DNA from: Nymphaea colorata
Taxonomy: Eukaryota > Streptophyta > Magnoliopsida > Nymphaeales > Nymphaeaceae
NCBI RefSeq assembly: GCF_008831285.2
Contig: NC_045139.1
Location: forward strand, 25,460,412-25,524,411
Direction of reading: 5' to 3'
Length of the DNA: 64,000 nucleotides
The translations under genes and the position numbers were made by a program. The notes beneath the pieces are model-generated. The model had not been told where the DNA came from and did not search any database. It saw nothing but the letters and a program-made list of their open reading frames with translations. This document shows positions 43,560-56,380 of this stretch, piece by piece (the first letter of the stretch is position 1; the number at the start of each line of letters is the position of its first letter).

Positions 43560-45690
43560 AGTCAAGTCGGGTGTTCAGACTAACTTATTGAACAGTTAAC
43601 AACAAGAGCTCAACAAGCAATAGTAGATAATGCCTTTAGAAGAGATGCAAGACATGAAGATTGTGCTTCAATAGAGAAGTTTTTCTTCGCAAAGGTTTTG
43701 CCATTTAACTTGTGCAATAGTTTATATTTTATATCTATGTATGAAAATATTGCAAATCAAGGTTGATAATTGGAGCTACCACGCCATCATGATATGAAAA
43801 CATGGATCCTACAATATTAAGCTGATTAGATCAAAAGCATGTAAGAGGAGTACAAAAAGACGTGGTCTCAAACTAGCTGCACCTTCATGATAGATAGTTG
43901 GACCAATGGTAGAGGTAGAAACTTCATCAATTTTCTAGTCAACAAACATTCAGGTACAGTTTCGTAAAAGTAATGTGATTAGTGGAGTAAAGAAGGCAAC
44001 CAATAATTTGGTAAATTATTTATAGAAATAATTAAAGGGATTGGAGAAAAAAACATGGTTCAAATAGTCATAGACAATGCTGCTAATTATAAAGCTATAT
44101 GTTTTGTGGATAAAAGACATTGAAGGCTATTAGTACATTTTCTGGACCCCTTGTGCAACACACTGGTTAGATTTAATGCTTGAATATATCAACAAGATAA
44201 AGAAATGCAAACAAACATTGGACGTAGGAAAAACTATTACTACATTCATATATAGGCACTCATAACTTTTAAATTTGATGAGAAAATACGCAAATGGTAA
44301 AAGATTGTTTTTGACCTACTATCACTCACTTTGCTATTACATATCTTATTTTGCAAAATATCATACCAATAAAAAAGGGTTGAAAAATATGTTTTTATCT
44401 TCAGAGTTCCAAGAAAGTGACTATTATGTTAAGATGCAGAAAATAAGTCAATATCATATATTTCCAGTAAGGACAAATGTTTTTGACATGCTATTTTTTA
44501 TATTATTAAAATCACATTACTCTTAATGAAGGTCCTAAGAGCAGTTGACCAGATGACACTCTAACTATGGGGTTTCTTCATAATCACATGAGAATGACAA
44601 AAGAAAAAATATCCTTTAATATAGAGAATGATGCAAAAAGATATATGAAAGTCTAATAAATAATTAACAAATGGTGAGACAATCAATTGCGTTAGAATCT
44701 ACATGTTGTAGGATCTTATTGAATCCATGATTCTACTATAATGAAGATGCAGACAAAGATGATATTGGATTTCTATAGTGCTTGGATGTAATGGTACCCA
44801 ACATAGAAGCATGATGCATGATTGTTGTTCAAATGCATAGATATGAAAATGCATAAGGTTATTTTCAAAGACTAAAGCAATTAGAAAAAGGAAGAAACTA
44901 TCTCCTGGTATATTTCAAGTTTTATTTTCATTTTCATGATTTTTGCATGATTGGATAAAATAAAGTCATCATGTAATATATTTGTTACTGTTTTGTTTTG
45001 TCAACGGATTGGTGGAGTTCCTTTGGTATGAAAATAAAAGAAGTGAGGAGCATTACAATGAATTCTCAACCAAACTAGCAGAGCATCCGGATGTAAATGT
45101 AACTGAAGTGCTTTTTCATTAAAAATGAAATACTTTGACATGATTGATTGTGTTCTATTCATTTTATATGTTTATTGTTTAGTGTTTATAACTTTATGAA
45201 GTTATATGGTAGTTACATATGAAAAAAAGAAATCGTCTTGAGCAAGAAAAACTCGATGATTTGGCATTTGTCATGTGTAATATGAAGTTGAGTGAAAGAC
45301 ATGCAAAAAAACAGTGTTGAAGATCCCTTGTTTATTGATAACATTGATTTAGATGACAAATGGATTGTAGAAAGGGAAGATCCTATTTTATTACCACCTT
45401 TTGCATTGGATGATTCTTGGTTGGACCTAATTTCCAATTTATTAGATGTAAAAGTTGCTTCTCTTGACAATTTCATTGGGTCTTGAAAAAAGCATAGTTC
45501 ATCTTGTTCTAGAATGTGAAGTGACAATAATATATAAACAAAAGAGATATTTGAAATCAAGATAAGTATAATTGTCTTCCATATTTATTAAATGTTATTA
45601 ACGTTATAAATGAAGGAAAAAGGAAAGTAAGAGATGAAAAACAAGAGGCTGCAGATAACTATGAAAAAAAGAAGAAGACAAACCTATCCA
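43560..45690 (+). pseudogene. hAT transposase (DUF659 type), decayed
   Basis: Plus-strand pieces in order: CASIEKFFFAKVLPFNL (about 43668), EYKKTWSQTSCTFMIDSWTN then GRGRNFINFLVNKHSG (43848-43960, DUF659), MVQIVIDNAANYKAICFVDK (about 44055), a later region resembling YYNEDADKDDIGFL (about 44728), and RNRLEQEKLDDLAFV (about 45227, the C-terminal dimerisation region), with DLDDKWIVERED following after a frameshift. Many stops and frameshifts. Terminal inverted repeats were not identified. Confidence 0.82.
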
Positions 45691-46800
45691 ATATATGGAT
45701 GATTCAAATGAAGATCTTTTGTCAAGTTCAGATGGAAAGAAAAATGATAAACACATTTCACTTGTGTTAAAAACTTATTATTATTTGACTATTTGCATTA
45801 GTCTAGTTCATGGTATTTGAATATTTGTTCCAATGTTATGCTTAAAATCTTGCATGTTGCTTATTTGCATTGTTCTTTATTCAAATATTTGTTATTTTGG
45901 TTGTTGTTCTTCATTTTTTACATACTAAGGATATTATGCACTTCAAATCTTTAGTCATGATACTTACGCATCACTTCAAATTATTGTTCATCGTCTAGCA
46001 TCCTAGGCTCAATGCATTGCTTCACATCAACACACTTAACAACATTGACATAAATTCTAGCTTGCTCATATAATCTCTTAACACCATATAGCTCGAGTTC
46101 CTCTTATCTTCTAAGGTAGACAATTGGCATTTATAGGAACAAAGGAACATTGTGTTCTAGAACAAGGTGTGATGGTCCAACTATAAATGAATACGATGTA
46201 GAATCAAATGATATGGAATAAAATTCCATTATGCTTTTAGAACAAAGTGTGATGGATAGACTGTTTGTACATAAAGTTTATGGTGCATGAAATGGCACTT
46301 TGAGGATCTGCCTGAATGCATTGTCACTCCCTAGATTGAAAATTCATCCTTATACTTGCCACTTGATGTTGTCAAGCATTTTTAGTAGGTAAGTCATGTT
46401 GCACCATGTCATGATTCCTCTCATAGAGAGTTGACAACCATTAGGCCATCATAGCACTTTCATAAAGAAGGCAATGAAATTAGTTGATTCTAACAACCTT
46501 CAACAGCCCTAATTTGATTTCATTAGGTTCTCTTTCTCTTTTTCTCCTTCTCCTTCTCGTTCATTCTTAATGTAATTTCCATCAGGTTTTCTCTCCCATG
46601 CCTTCTTCTTCTTCTTGACAGTTAGAAGAGACAAGGATTTTTGTCGGGCCATTGAAACACCCCTGATGAAAGAGCACGGTCCTATCTTCTTCTTCAAACC
46701 CAACATGCAATCTCCCACAAATGATGAACAACATTGTTATAGGATTTTTCATACGAGCAATGCTTGTATGAAGCAATGCCTCTTTATGTTGCTTCTTATA

Positions 46801-46846
<46 letters not shown>

Positions 46847-47351
46847 AAACTTATGAAGATGAGGTAAGCTCTCATGAATAAAATAGATTATGACAGCCTC
46901 CACCATCATGAAAGGAAACAACCTCTCTCGACCAAGCTCAATTGGTTGATGGAAATAAGTCGTAACCACAACATATGTTGAAGACATTCCATTCTCAAAC
47001 AATGGCATTGGCTGCCATAAGAGATTACTTTTGCTATGGTGTGTCCCATCTTTGGCATTTAGATCTAACATAATTCTATGCCTTTGAAGCAAAAAGATAC
47101 ATATAATAATGGATTAGAGGTTTCAAATAAATGTTATGAATGCTTGATCTCTTCTTCCTAAGCCACTATCGAGCCAAAAGATGCCATATTTTTCTTTGAT
47201 GGGTTTGTCTTCTAAAAATATTAAAACAAAGAAAGAGAGAGAGAGAGACCATGATGTATAGTGGTTCAGCACAAACTTGCCTTGATTCACTTCTCCAACA
47301 CCTTCTCAACTATCAACCAATTTGGGAGAGTTTTTCTTTATTCATAGGAGA
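45691..47351. other. Intergenic region with microsatellites
   Basis: No gene recognised. A (GT)n(AT)n microsatellite lies at 46799-46840 and a (GA)n tract at about 47231-47249. Confidence 0.55.
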
Positions 47352-47513
47352 GATTACATGAAAGTCCACATTTTGTGAATGTAAGTTGAATTTGTCCCAT
47401 TTGTTTCCAATATGATATTTGCTAAGATATCTCCATATTGTGTAGGTGGGTGCAATCTCCTTCCTTATTTATCAACTTCTCTTCTTGAATATCAAAATGG
47501 CAGACTGGCTCAT
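47352..47513 (-). repeat. LTR-like block, copy 1
   Basis: The sequence around GTAGGTGGGTGCAATCTCCT, followed by TTATCAACTTCTC and AAAATGGCAG, lies just beyond the 3' end of the decayed copia, where its 3' LTR belongs. A diverged copy is at 54545-54710. Confidence 0.6.
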
Positions 47514-49479
47514 ATTTGTTGGTAACAATCCTCAAACCAATGTCCTCGAGGTTGAGTTTTCATATAAAATAAGAGAACTTTGATCTATGTAGAGCCTTGG
47601 TGAAGATATCAATAATTTGGTATTCAATTTCAACATGTTTTACTTCCAATTCTTGCTTGAAAACTTATTTCCTAATAAAATGATAATCCACCTCAGTATA
47701 TTTAGTTCTGACATGAAATATAGGATTCACTTATAAGTGTTTTGTTCCCAAGTTGTCACATTTTAAAATTGATTTTATGTAGTCCTTAAGACGTAATTTT
47801 CTTAAGAGTCATTTTCGTCAAAGAACTAAGACATAATTTTCTTAAGAGTCATTTTCGTCAAAGAACTGTTGTGGCTTCTACTAAGGCCTTGTATTCAGCT
47901 TCAGTGGAACACCTGAGTTTTCTACTTAAATGTTAACCATAATATAACATTATTACCCATATACACCACATACCCACCTGTTGACAGCCTATTGTTTGTG
48001 CACCCTATCCATTCTGCATTAGAGGACATTGTTAGGGTTTGATTATTTCTCTTAGAAAATAATAAACCATTCTAAATAATAGCAAAAGATTCTTTTCACA
48101 TAGCTCAAGTGCTCTTATGCATGACATTACATGAATAGTCATAATTTGTAACAACAGTTCTATATAATATAACGAGTGTGTTTACATCGAAAACTTCTTT
48201 TGGTTTGTGGAGTGCTTAAAAAAAATAAGGTTTTATTTTGAAAAAAGAGAAAAGGAACTTGTTGTCGATATGAGGTCCGGCCGTTCCCAATGCCTTTAGC
48301 GGGGTACCCAACTAAGAACTAGTTGTTTACTTTGCACATTCCAATATTTAAAGTGTTATCCTAATATCTTATATGCATGTGTGTTCAAGAAAGAAAATTT
48401 TCAAAGTATTGACACAAATTTTAAAAAATTAAATGAGATTTGGTTTAAAATATTGTGCCCTTAGGTTTAGAATTATGGTTTTAAGAGTATTTAATGAACC
48501 TCAAATGATAGCAACTTTAGAAAGTTGAGATTGAAATGTAAAAATAGTTTAGAAAATAAATTGTTCAAACATATATACTTTTAAAATCATTTAAGTTCTT
48601 CGAATTTTTTCACTAGAACTAAAATAAAAGAGAAGTTATGTCCAAAATAGTCTTGAAAATAGAAGTTTTCCACTTATTTGAGGAAATATGATCAGAAACA
48701 TATTTGTAAATCATTTGTTTTGTAAAACATCACTTCAACTTGTCATGTTTTGTAAAAACAAGTTTGCTTTGTTTTAAAAATTAAAATCATAAATTAGAGG
48801 GACTATGACCCTGATTTGGTTCATGTAAGGCCAAAAAAAAATTTACTTTGCAATATTATTTGAAAATCAATGTAATATGTTGGAAATAGTAAAGATTTAT
48901 TATTTGAAACCAAAAGTACTATAATTTGTAGGAGTGTTTTCCTTGAATCTTAAGTTTCAAAATTTTGTTGTAATTTGATTGTCAACTTATTAAGGCTTGA
49001 CTTTGTCTTACTTAAGCTTCTTAAGAATGTGTTTGTGAGTATTCGTGAATCCTATAAATGATTGTATATGCATGATTTCATAAATTCTATATGCTTAAAA
49101 AAATGATAAACTATTCTTACCATAACATACATCTATAGAGCAATAAAAAAGAAAATTTTGTTGAAAATTGATACATGTAAGATTTCATCTAGCAGGTCAC
49201 TCAATGATGTATTGAAAGTATAGACAAACCAAGAGAAAACTAAAAAGAAATTAATGATCAAAAAAATATGAAAGATGAATTTACAATTTAAAATTAATGT
49301 AAATTATTAACATATATGTCAAGTGTATTTGGTGTTTCTCCAGTTAGACATGTACCAACCTCAAAAATAATAAAAATAGAAAATATCTCACCCCAAAGTT
49401 ATCACCATCGTAACATATATCCACAAACAATCAAGTCATCAAAACTAATAGATGGAGATAAAAAAAAAGATAGTTATAC

Positions 49480-49960
49480 AAGGAGAGAGAGAGAGAGAGA
49501 ATAAAAGAGAGAAGAAATAAAGAAATAAAAAATGAAATAAAAGGAAGAGAGAGAAAAAGATATTTAAATTAAAAGAGACAAACAGAGAGAGAAAGAGAAA
49601 AATAAAGAGAGAGATAGATTAGTAAAAGATAAATTAAAGCGAAAATTTTGAAAGAGAAAGGAAAAGAGATTTAAAAAATAAAAGAAAAAGAGATCGAAGA
49701 AAGAGAGAGATTTTCGAAAGGAAGACAGAGAGAATGAGATTATGAGAAAAGGAAGAGATTTTAGAAAGAAAGGAAAAGTGAGTTTTATATAAATGAGAGA
49801 AGTGAAGTTTAAAATGAAAGGGAAAGAAGTTTGAAAATGAAAGAAATGAAAAGAGAATAGAAAAAATTAATAAAAGAAAGAAAGCTAAAAATAAAGAAAG
49901 AGAGAAACTAGTTAAGAGAGAGGAAGACAAATAATGAAAAAGAAAAATAAAGGAAGATGA
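49480..49960. repeat. Purine-rich simple sequence
   Basis: About 480 bp almost entirely A and G on the plus strand, (GA)n at the start grading into AAAGAGAGA-type motifs. Open frames in it are artefacts. Confidence 0.9.
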
Positions 49961-50547
49961 AAATAGAAAAAAAAAAAACTATTTGAATCAAATAGAAAAT
50001 AAGGAGAAGACTCGCTATAGTCATGCTCTTGGACTTAAAGGATGATCCTAAACTCCAGATAGACTCTAGACTTTCATCGTCTTGTCATGAAGTAGAGAGA
50101 TAAGGAAACAGTAGAAGAAAAGAGTTGTAAATACCTTGACAAGAAGAAATTTGGTATAAAAGTAGTTCCTTAGCTTTTCTGTAAAAGGGGCCTCCTTGAT
50201 GGCAGCTTCAATGAGTTAGAAATGCTTCTCAAGAGCCCATCACAAGCTCCTTCAAGGTATCCCTTTGTTGGAAATAAACACTTAAAGTTAATGATGAAGA
50301 GAGCCAAACAATAAAAAAATGAACAAGAAAAAGAAAAAGAGGAGGAAAAGAAGAAATCTAGAAGAGGAAAGAGGGAGCACAAGACAAATGTGATGGATTG
50401 ATGTTGAATGAAAGAAATGAAAACGTATTTATAGAGGAAACTTCTTCCAAAATAAAATTAGCTATTAAGTAGTCATTATTTTTAAAAGCACTAACAAGGT
50501 TAAAATCGTCCAAAAATGAGTTGACCGCACTAAGGGGCATCAAACTA

Positions 50548-50870
50548 AGCCTGGGCATCGGGCCGACCCGGCCCGATAACGAGTCGGGCCTGGGCCAACC
50601 CAACATCCAAAAACCGGGCTCGGGCCCAGCCTGACTTGGAAAACCCGAGCCCAAGCCTAGCCCGATTAAATTTAAAAATATATTTTTAATATAAATATGA
50701 TATAATTAATTATAATAAAATATTATAAATATATATACATATAAATTAATAAAAATTTAAAAAAATAAATTTTCGGGTCCGAATCGAACTTATCGGGCCC
50801 ACTCGGGCCAACCAGATAACGAGTCGGGCCGGGTACCCAGTACCTGGCCCAGTTCCCTGCCAAGATGCGC
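50548..50870. repeat. GGGCATCGGGCC-type dispersed repeat, copy 1
   Basis: A GC-rich start with GGGCATCGGGCCGACCCGG, an AT-rich core (TTAAATTTAAAAATATATTT) and a GC-rich end with GAGTCGGGCCGGGTACCCAG. The same arrangement occurs at 58905-59215. The ends are roughly inverted, suggesting a small TIR element, but no target duplication was found. Confidence 0.7.
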
Positions 50871-51039
50871 AAGCGCCAAGTAGGACCAAACCAAGTCTCG
50901 TCAGCCTACCACACTGGTTGTGGTTCCCAAGAAGGGTATTTTGGTATTTTTGGTAAAATGAGGGTATTTTAGAAAAATTGAATGGCATTTAGATAAAATC
51001 AGTGGTATTTTGAATTAGAAATTGTGGTCTTGGGCATGG

Positions 51040-51640
51040 GAAGAATATGTTACTTGGATTTGGATTTGAAACCAGATCCAAATACAAAAGCAAGTTGAAT
51101 TTAGAATTTTTAAGCCAGAAATTGATAAAAATAGATTTGGATCTCGAATATGGATTTGGATCTGAAAATGGATCCATGTTTCATATTCGGAGATGGATCT
51201 GAGAATGGATCTAAAATAGTATATTTGGATTTGCATCTTAGAATTTAAAGTTGGATCTGAATTAGAGATTTGGATCTAGATTGACGTCAAAACATGAAAT
51301 TGAATCTAGATTTAGCATTTGGTACCAAATAAAGATATAGATCTAGATTTTGGATCTTGGATCTGGGATTGGATCTAGATTGGATCCAAGGCACAACTTG
51401 AGATCAAATGTTCCAAGAATTGAGATTTGGATCTAGATTTGTAATTTGGATATGGATCTAGTTCCTGTAGAATTTTTTGGATATGGAGCTTATATTTGGA
51501 TCTGGATATGGATCTAAGGATTTGTTTTAGATCTAAAGCTGGAATTTTGATATGAATTTGAATCTAGGGATCTTTTTTGAATATGGGGCAAGGATTTGGA
51601 TCCAGATCTAGATCTAAAGATATTTTTTAGGCTTCTGTAT
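51040..51640. repeat. Degenerate GGATCTGGATTT-type repeat
   Basis: About 600 bp made of variants of TTGGATCTAGAT and TTGGATCTGGA with no fixed period. The structure suggests decayed short-period tandem DNA inside the 3.7-kb insertion. Confidence 0.8.
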
Positions 51641-54544
51641 GAGTTTTTGGACTGGATCCAGGACTGAATTATAAAATAAGCATAAATTGACATAGGGCTT
51701 TGTGTCCAAAAGATGAAATTAGATTCAAATAAGTGCCAAATATAGTTGATAGTCGAATAAAAGAAGAAATTGATCAAAATTAGGAGAAACTAAAGTGTTT
51801 GAGGCCGAAACATTATTGAAATTTGTTGTAAATTTATCATAAAATATTCAAAAAATGTTAAGTATAGACTCTTAAAAATTTTGGGGTGATTACAAAGTAT
51901 TGCATTGAAGACCTCTAGCCATGCTTATATATGAAGTTCCATCTTCAAAGGGTTCACCATCATATTTGAACAAGGTGATATTTGTGGGAGTAAGTGTGCT
52001 GAATCGCTTGCATTCAATCATATTGGTCCCACTAAGAAGATAAAAAATACATTGCCTTTGATTAAGAGTATCTTGATAGGTTCTATGCAGAAAAAAAGCT
52101 TAAGAGGTCCAAGATCCTTGATTAAAAATTCAAATCCAAATGTGCTTATTAGAGACAAAGCTCCTTAGTAGCTTGCAACAATAGTGTCATCAACATCTAT
52201 TAGGACATAAATGATGCCCTTATGGTTGCTTTTGACAAATAGTATTGAGTATGCAATGCTTGAAATTCTTGTTGTAAAATATAGGTTAATGATATATCTC
52301 AACACCTCCAAGGGATTGCATTAAACCATATAGAGCCTTTTGCAGATGACCAACGTAGTCAGGGTGCTTCTTATATATATTCAAACCCTAGTGGTTGGCT
52401 CATGTATATAGTTTCCTTGACAATCTCATGAAGGAATGCATTGCTTACTTCATGTTTTTGAATTTGCCGTCCGTTGGATATGATAATAGCTAGAACAATA
52501 TGGTCGTGGCTAGTTTAAACATATAACTAAAGGTTTCATTGTAATCTACTCTCTCTTGTTGTTGTACTCCTTGGCCACTAGTCTAGCTTTTATCATGCAG
52601 GGACTGAGACAAACATTGTTGGCTAAGGGGTACTGGTAATAAATTTTCAAAATTTGAAGGGGCACCGGCATGTAAATAAGGAAAACTTCCCTGAAATATC
52701 ATTATGCACTTTTTGTTAGAAGATATGTTATGTTATGGATCTACACTTAGCTCCCACCTGCCTCTGCCCTTGGTATCATTCTATGGATCCATCAGTTATA
52801 GATCCATTTGCAGTCTACTACATTAAGCGAGTTGGTGGGAGGTGCCAAAAGCCATACTTTTGTCAAGCATAAGTATTTCCTCTGCCATGGTTTTTGACCC
52901 ATTTGGGGTCGACTTAGCTTCTTCATAAATTCTTAGTTTAATCTCTTCACATAGGGAGACCTGGAAGTTAGGAACTCTGGTTCCATCTGTAGAACATGTC
53001 ACCATATGATGGGTCCTGGTCATTCAGGTTTCTGGGGGTTGTATTTGAACTCCGGTGGGTACTTGGACTTGGATCTAGTCATGTGCAATCGGTCATAATC
53101 AACCTGTGATGATGCAGCTTGGGACAAGTTGGACACCATGATCAGTTCAGTTCTATGAGCTTGACTGCATTGCTCCTCCTCAAGCTCATTATCCATAGAG
53201 GTGGCAACTGTGGGCTGATTCAATGAGGAACAAACATCCTTTGAGTGACAAGCATGCTTTGGAACTAAGCCATTGTTGGGTCACTTGATCATGGAGTATG
53301 TGTGTCTACAAGAACTGATCTTCATTGAAAATGACTTGTCAAGACACACAAAGGTGTTTAGCGACAGGTTCGAAGCACAAATATGCTTTGTGTTGAGAAA
53401 CCATACGCCAACAAGACACATGGCTTTGACTTGGGCTCCATTTTGTTCCTTCAGTAAGGCACATGCAGGAGGTAACAAGTGCAACCAAATGTTTCAGAGA
53501 AATATTTTGATTCACCTATGAATTCCATGATGGTTAAGACGGTTTGAAAAGGCATTGGCTATAAAATCACCACCCCCATCAATGAAATATTTTGATTTCA
53601 GAACTGAGTTTGAAAAGGCATTGGCTGTGATAAGCACACTAGAATATTATTCTCAGCCCAGAGAGGAAAAAGCCACAAAAATTTAGAAAATTTTCCAACA
53701 AGCAAAAGATAATAAACATATCCCTCTCTAGCAATACGTGGGGCTGGACCCTAGAGGTTGACATGAATGAGCACGAACAATGTAGATGCACAAAATCAAA
53801 GTTAGACGATGGAAGAGCGTGCATCTTATGAGCAGCTAGCACAAGTAGACAAAAAGGAAATGAAGGCGAATCACAACCAATAAAGTGATGTTTATCCAAA
53901 AGAGAAAGAGTTTGTTGAGTTGGATGACCAAGTCTATCGATAATGCCAAGCCTGTGCTTGCTTATATGTGGTTAGCTAAACTTGAAAATCGAAGCGATAG
54001 AAAAGAAGAAGCTAAACTCTCCTTGTGTGTTTGATCTGATGTCCATTGATAGAGCTCACGTTCAGTCGACCTATGACAAAGGGCATTCCAATCTGCATGT
54101 GCTTATCCACAAACAGCAGGATAAAATTCAAAATAGCGGTGATTGTCGGTAGTAAACCAACAAGCTACAAACAATAATGTTTTCTTGACTTGACGCACAT
54201 TTAAGACATTCCATGAATACTTGAACTAATGGCTGGAATGGTTGGACCCTTATCCACCATCACCTCATTTGAACCATAACAATTAGATTTGGAATGAATA
54301 TTGGCTGCATCTGAGGTCTAAGATGAGTGTCTCCTGTGTTTGAATATCAAAAGGGGTCTCGACTAGCATTCGCAGCCCATGCGGCAAATGTTGTTTGAAT
54401 ATCATAAGATTTCGTGCTGGTTTGTTTTTTTACCACAATACTGGCATACAATCTGCCATGACAATCAGAATTGTTGTCATTGAAAGTATTATTGTTCTTG
54501 TCATGTTACTTCCCTTTACATCTAGAGCTGTTATATATCAACTT

Positions 54545-54710
54545 GAGCATAAGTCCAGATTTTGTGGGTTTAGATTGAATTTGTTATACTTGTTTCTAAT
54601 TTGAATTTGCTAAAATCTCTCCTCGACATAGAATATATGTAGGTGGGTGTGATCTCGTTCCTCATTTATCAACTTCTCCAGGATCAAAATGGCAGCCGGC
54701 AGGCTGGCTG
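54545..54710 (-). repeat. LTR-like block, copy 2
   Basis: Diverged copy of 47352-47513 (shared GTAGGTGGGTG, TTATCAACTTCTC and AAAATGGCAG). It lies between the protease/integrase and gag remnants, so it is not in the position of a simple 5' LTR. A second element or a rearrangement must be involved. Confidence 0.6.
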
Positions 54711-54757
54711 ATCCTTCTCGCTAACGTGCCTATGGCTGCGAGATTTAAATCGAATGA

Positions 54758-54888
54758 CATATTCTGTCATAGATTTATCTTTCTTTTGGAACATCTTTGG
54801 CTATCTCATAAGAGAAAATCGACATATTCTGTCACAGATTTATCTTTCTTTTGCGACATCTTTGGCTGTCACATAAGAGAAAATCCCT
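54758..54888. repeat. Two tandem copies of a 65-bp unit
   Basis: GACATATTCTGTCA(T/C)AGATT and on to CATAAGAGAAAATC is repeated with a few differences, within the gag remnant. Confidence 0.88.
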
Positions 54889-55183
54889 TTCTTGAGAAGT
54901 TTTGAACGCCAACACAAGGCCGAGGACTTCTTTGGGTAAAGCGCCAGTTAACCAGCCTTGAAGAAATTGATACAATTTTTTCAAGGCAATGAAATCTGGA
55001 TTTGATCTGGAACAAGTAATCCCAGCATATATATTCAATCGTAGGAGGGGGCGCATTTGATTTGGTTTGGTTCGTCAAAGAAGATTTATAGTTCTTGTGT
55101 GTAAGCTTAACAATCACAAAGTTGGCCAAGGGATATGAGTGAATAGATGTAGCAGACGAAGCTTGGCTAGTGGACGTGTTGAC

Positions 55184-55568
55184 TAGGGATATCAGTATAT
55201 CCATTCTGAAAAAAGCAGATATTAAAAAAAATTCTAATAACCGATTAAGAAATCAAACCATATTTAGATTTAAGAAATGACATCCGATCGGATCCGGAAT
55301 TGGCTTTGGATCAGGTTTAGTTTTAAACAGATGTCATATATATCCAATGCTCTTAGATTTTTAAAAATCGGTCAGGTTCAGTCCCAAATTCGGATTCGGA
55401 TATGAATGTAAAAATCAGATTCAGATTGTGAAATCGGATTTTAGATTCAGTTCAGCAGTCACCTTTCTTCATTTGTATTCAAATCCAAGTATATGAATTT
55501 CTGAAAAAGCAGATATGGTTAAGACTTAAGAGTATATCAAATTCGAATATAATCCATTGACATCCCTA
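55184..55568. mobile_element. 385-bp hAT-like MITE
   Basis: Termini TAGGGATATCA and, inverted, TAGGGATGTCA. The flanking 8-mers GTGTTGAC (55176-55183) and ATGTTGAC (55569-55576) match at 7 of 8, the duplication length typical of hAT elements. The interior is rich in CGGAT/ATCCG motifs. It sits at the gag end of the decayed copia. Confidence 0.78.
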
Positions 55569-55576
55569 ATGTTGAC

Positions 55577-56377
55577 GTATGGAAATTAAGAAAGAAGCAG
55601 AAACAGAAATTTTTCAGACCATCGATTTTTGCAAAGAGAAATTTCTACATCTTCTTGCTGCAATTTTGCCCTGGGGATTTGTTTCTCTTTTTATCATCAT
55701 CCGGTAACATATTTTGTTGGTTGGTTGCATGAGTGGTACATAGGAACTGGCACAAATTTTGAGATATCGATATCTCATACTGAGCTATCTATATCTCATG
55801 CTGGGTTGCACAATCCCCACCGTGCTAAGTGTGGCTGGACTTGCGAGATTGCCATCGTCGTACTTATCACTAAGGAGATCTTCCTCAGCCCTATGCTCAT
55901 CAGAGACCACAGGAACAAAGGAGGTTTTTGCCCATATTCTTCTTCCCTGCAATCAAAACTTGAATCAATTGGGTCTCATAATATTGAGACATAATGACCC
56001 TCATAAATATTAACCTAGAGAAGGTTGAACTCTTTTATGTCAGTTAGTCAATTATGGCAGGTAAACCCCGTGCAAACAGCTTTGGTCTTTGATCGAAACT
56101 TGATTCGTATCTGGATTGAGGCAAAGTGAGTGAAATTCATAGCCTAGGGACAGAATATTTTTGTCTTTGAAGTTAGGTTGGTTTAGCCTGCTAGGAACGG
56201 GACCTTCTCTCTTTCTGACTCGGGACACCAAGAGAACAAATGAGTAGAGGAAGAACAAAAAGACACAAGAATTTTACACGGTTCACAGACAAAGTTCTGC
56301 TACACCCGTTGCCACATAGGTTTCTTCTTCACCATTTCAGAAAGATCTAAAGTACAAGAAAATAACCGCAGCTCATC
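55577..56377. other. Region with unrecognised open frames
   Basis: Open frames at 55629-56013 (plus) and 56052-56258 (minus) show no recognised domain. The first contains a short internal repeat (ATATCTCAT...CTGAGCTAT...ATATCTCATGCTG). I see no gene. Confidence 0.45.
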
Positions 56378-56380
56378 TTA

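Larger units (their letters stand above)
48150..51895. mobile_element. 3.7-kb insertion in the decayed copia
   Basis: Copia RT/RNase H homology stops at about 51897 and resumes at about 48150. The inserted segment starts TGTAACAACAG and ends GGGGTGATTACA, LTR-like TG...CA ends, but the flanks show no matching 5-bp duplication. It contains no gag or pol. Candidates are a long solo LTR of a gypsy-type element or a deletion product. Confidence 0.5.
47352..55183 (-). pseudogene. Decayed minus-strand copia
   Basis: Minus-strand pieces in copia order: gag (NFVIVKLTHKNY, about 55110), integrase (CSCSFMSTSRVQPHVLLERD, about 53790; the post-core region at 53281-53484), RT linker (about 52823-53000), RT (KARLVAKEY about 52600, VSNAFLHEIVKETIYM about 52430, VLIDVDDTIVASY about 52190, GEPFEDGTSYISMARGLQ about 51930), RNase H (NAEWIGCTNNRLSTGGYVVY, about 48010) and the 3' end (IFTKALHRSKFSY, about 47600). 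It is heavily mutated. It is cut by a 3.7-kb insert (48150-51895) exactly between GLQ-like and HVM-like RT/RNase H motifs, and a MITE abuts gag. Confidence 0.8.

Noticed and set aside
49634-49930. 98-codon minus-strand frame rich in Ser, Phe and Leu
   Set aside because: It is the translation of a purine-rich simple-sequence tract.
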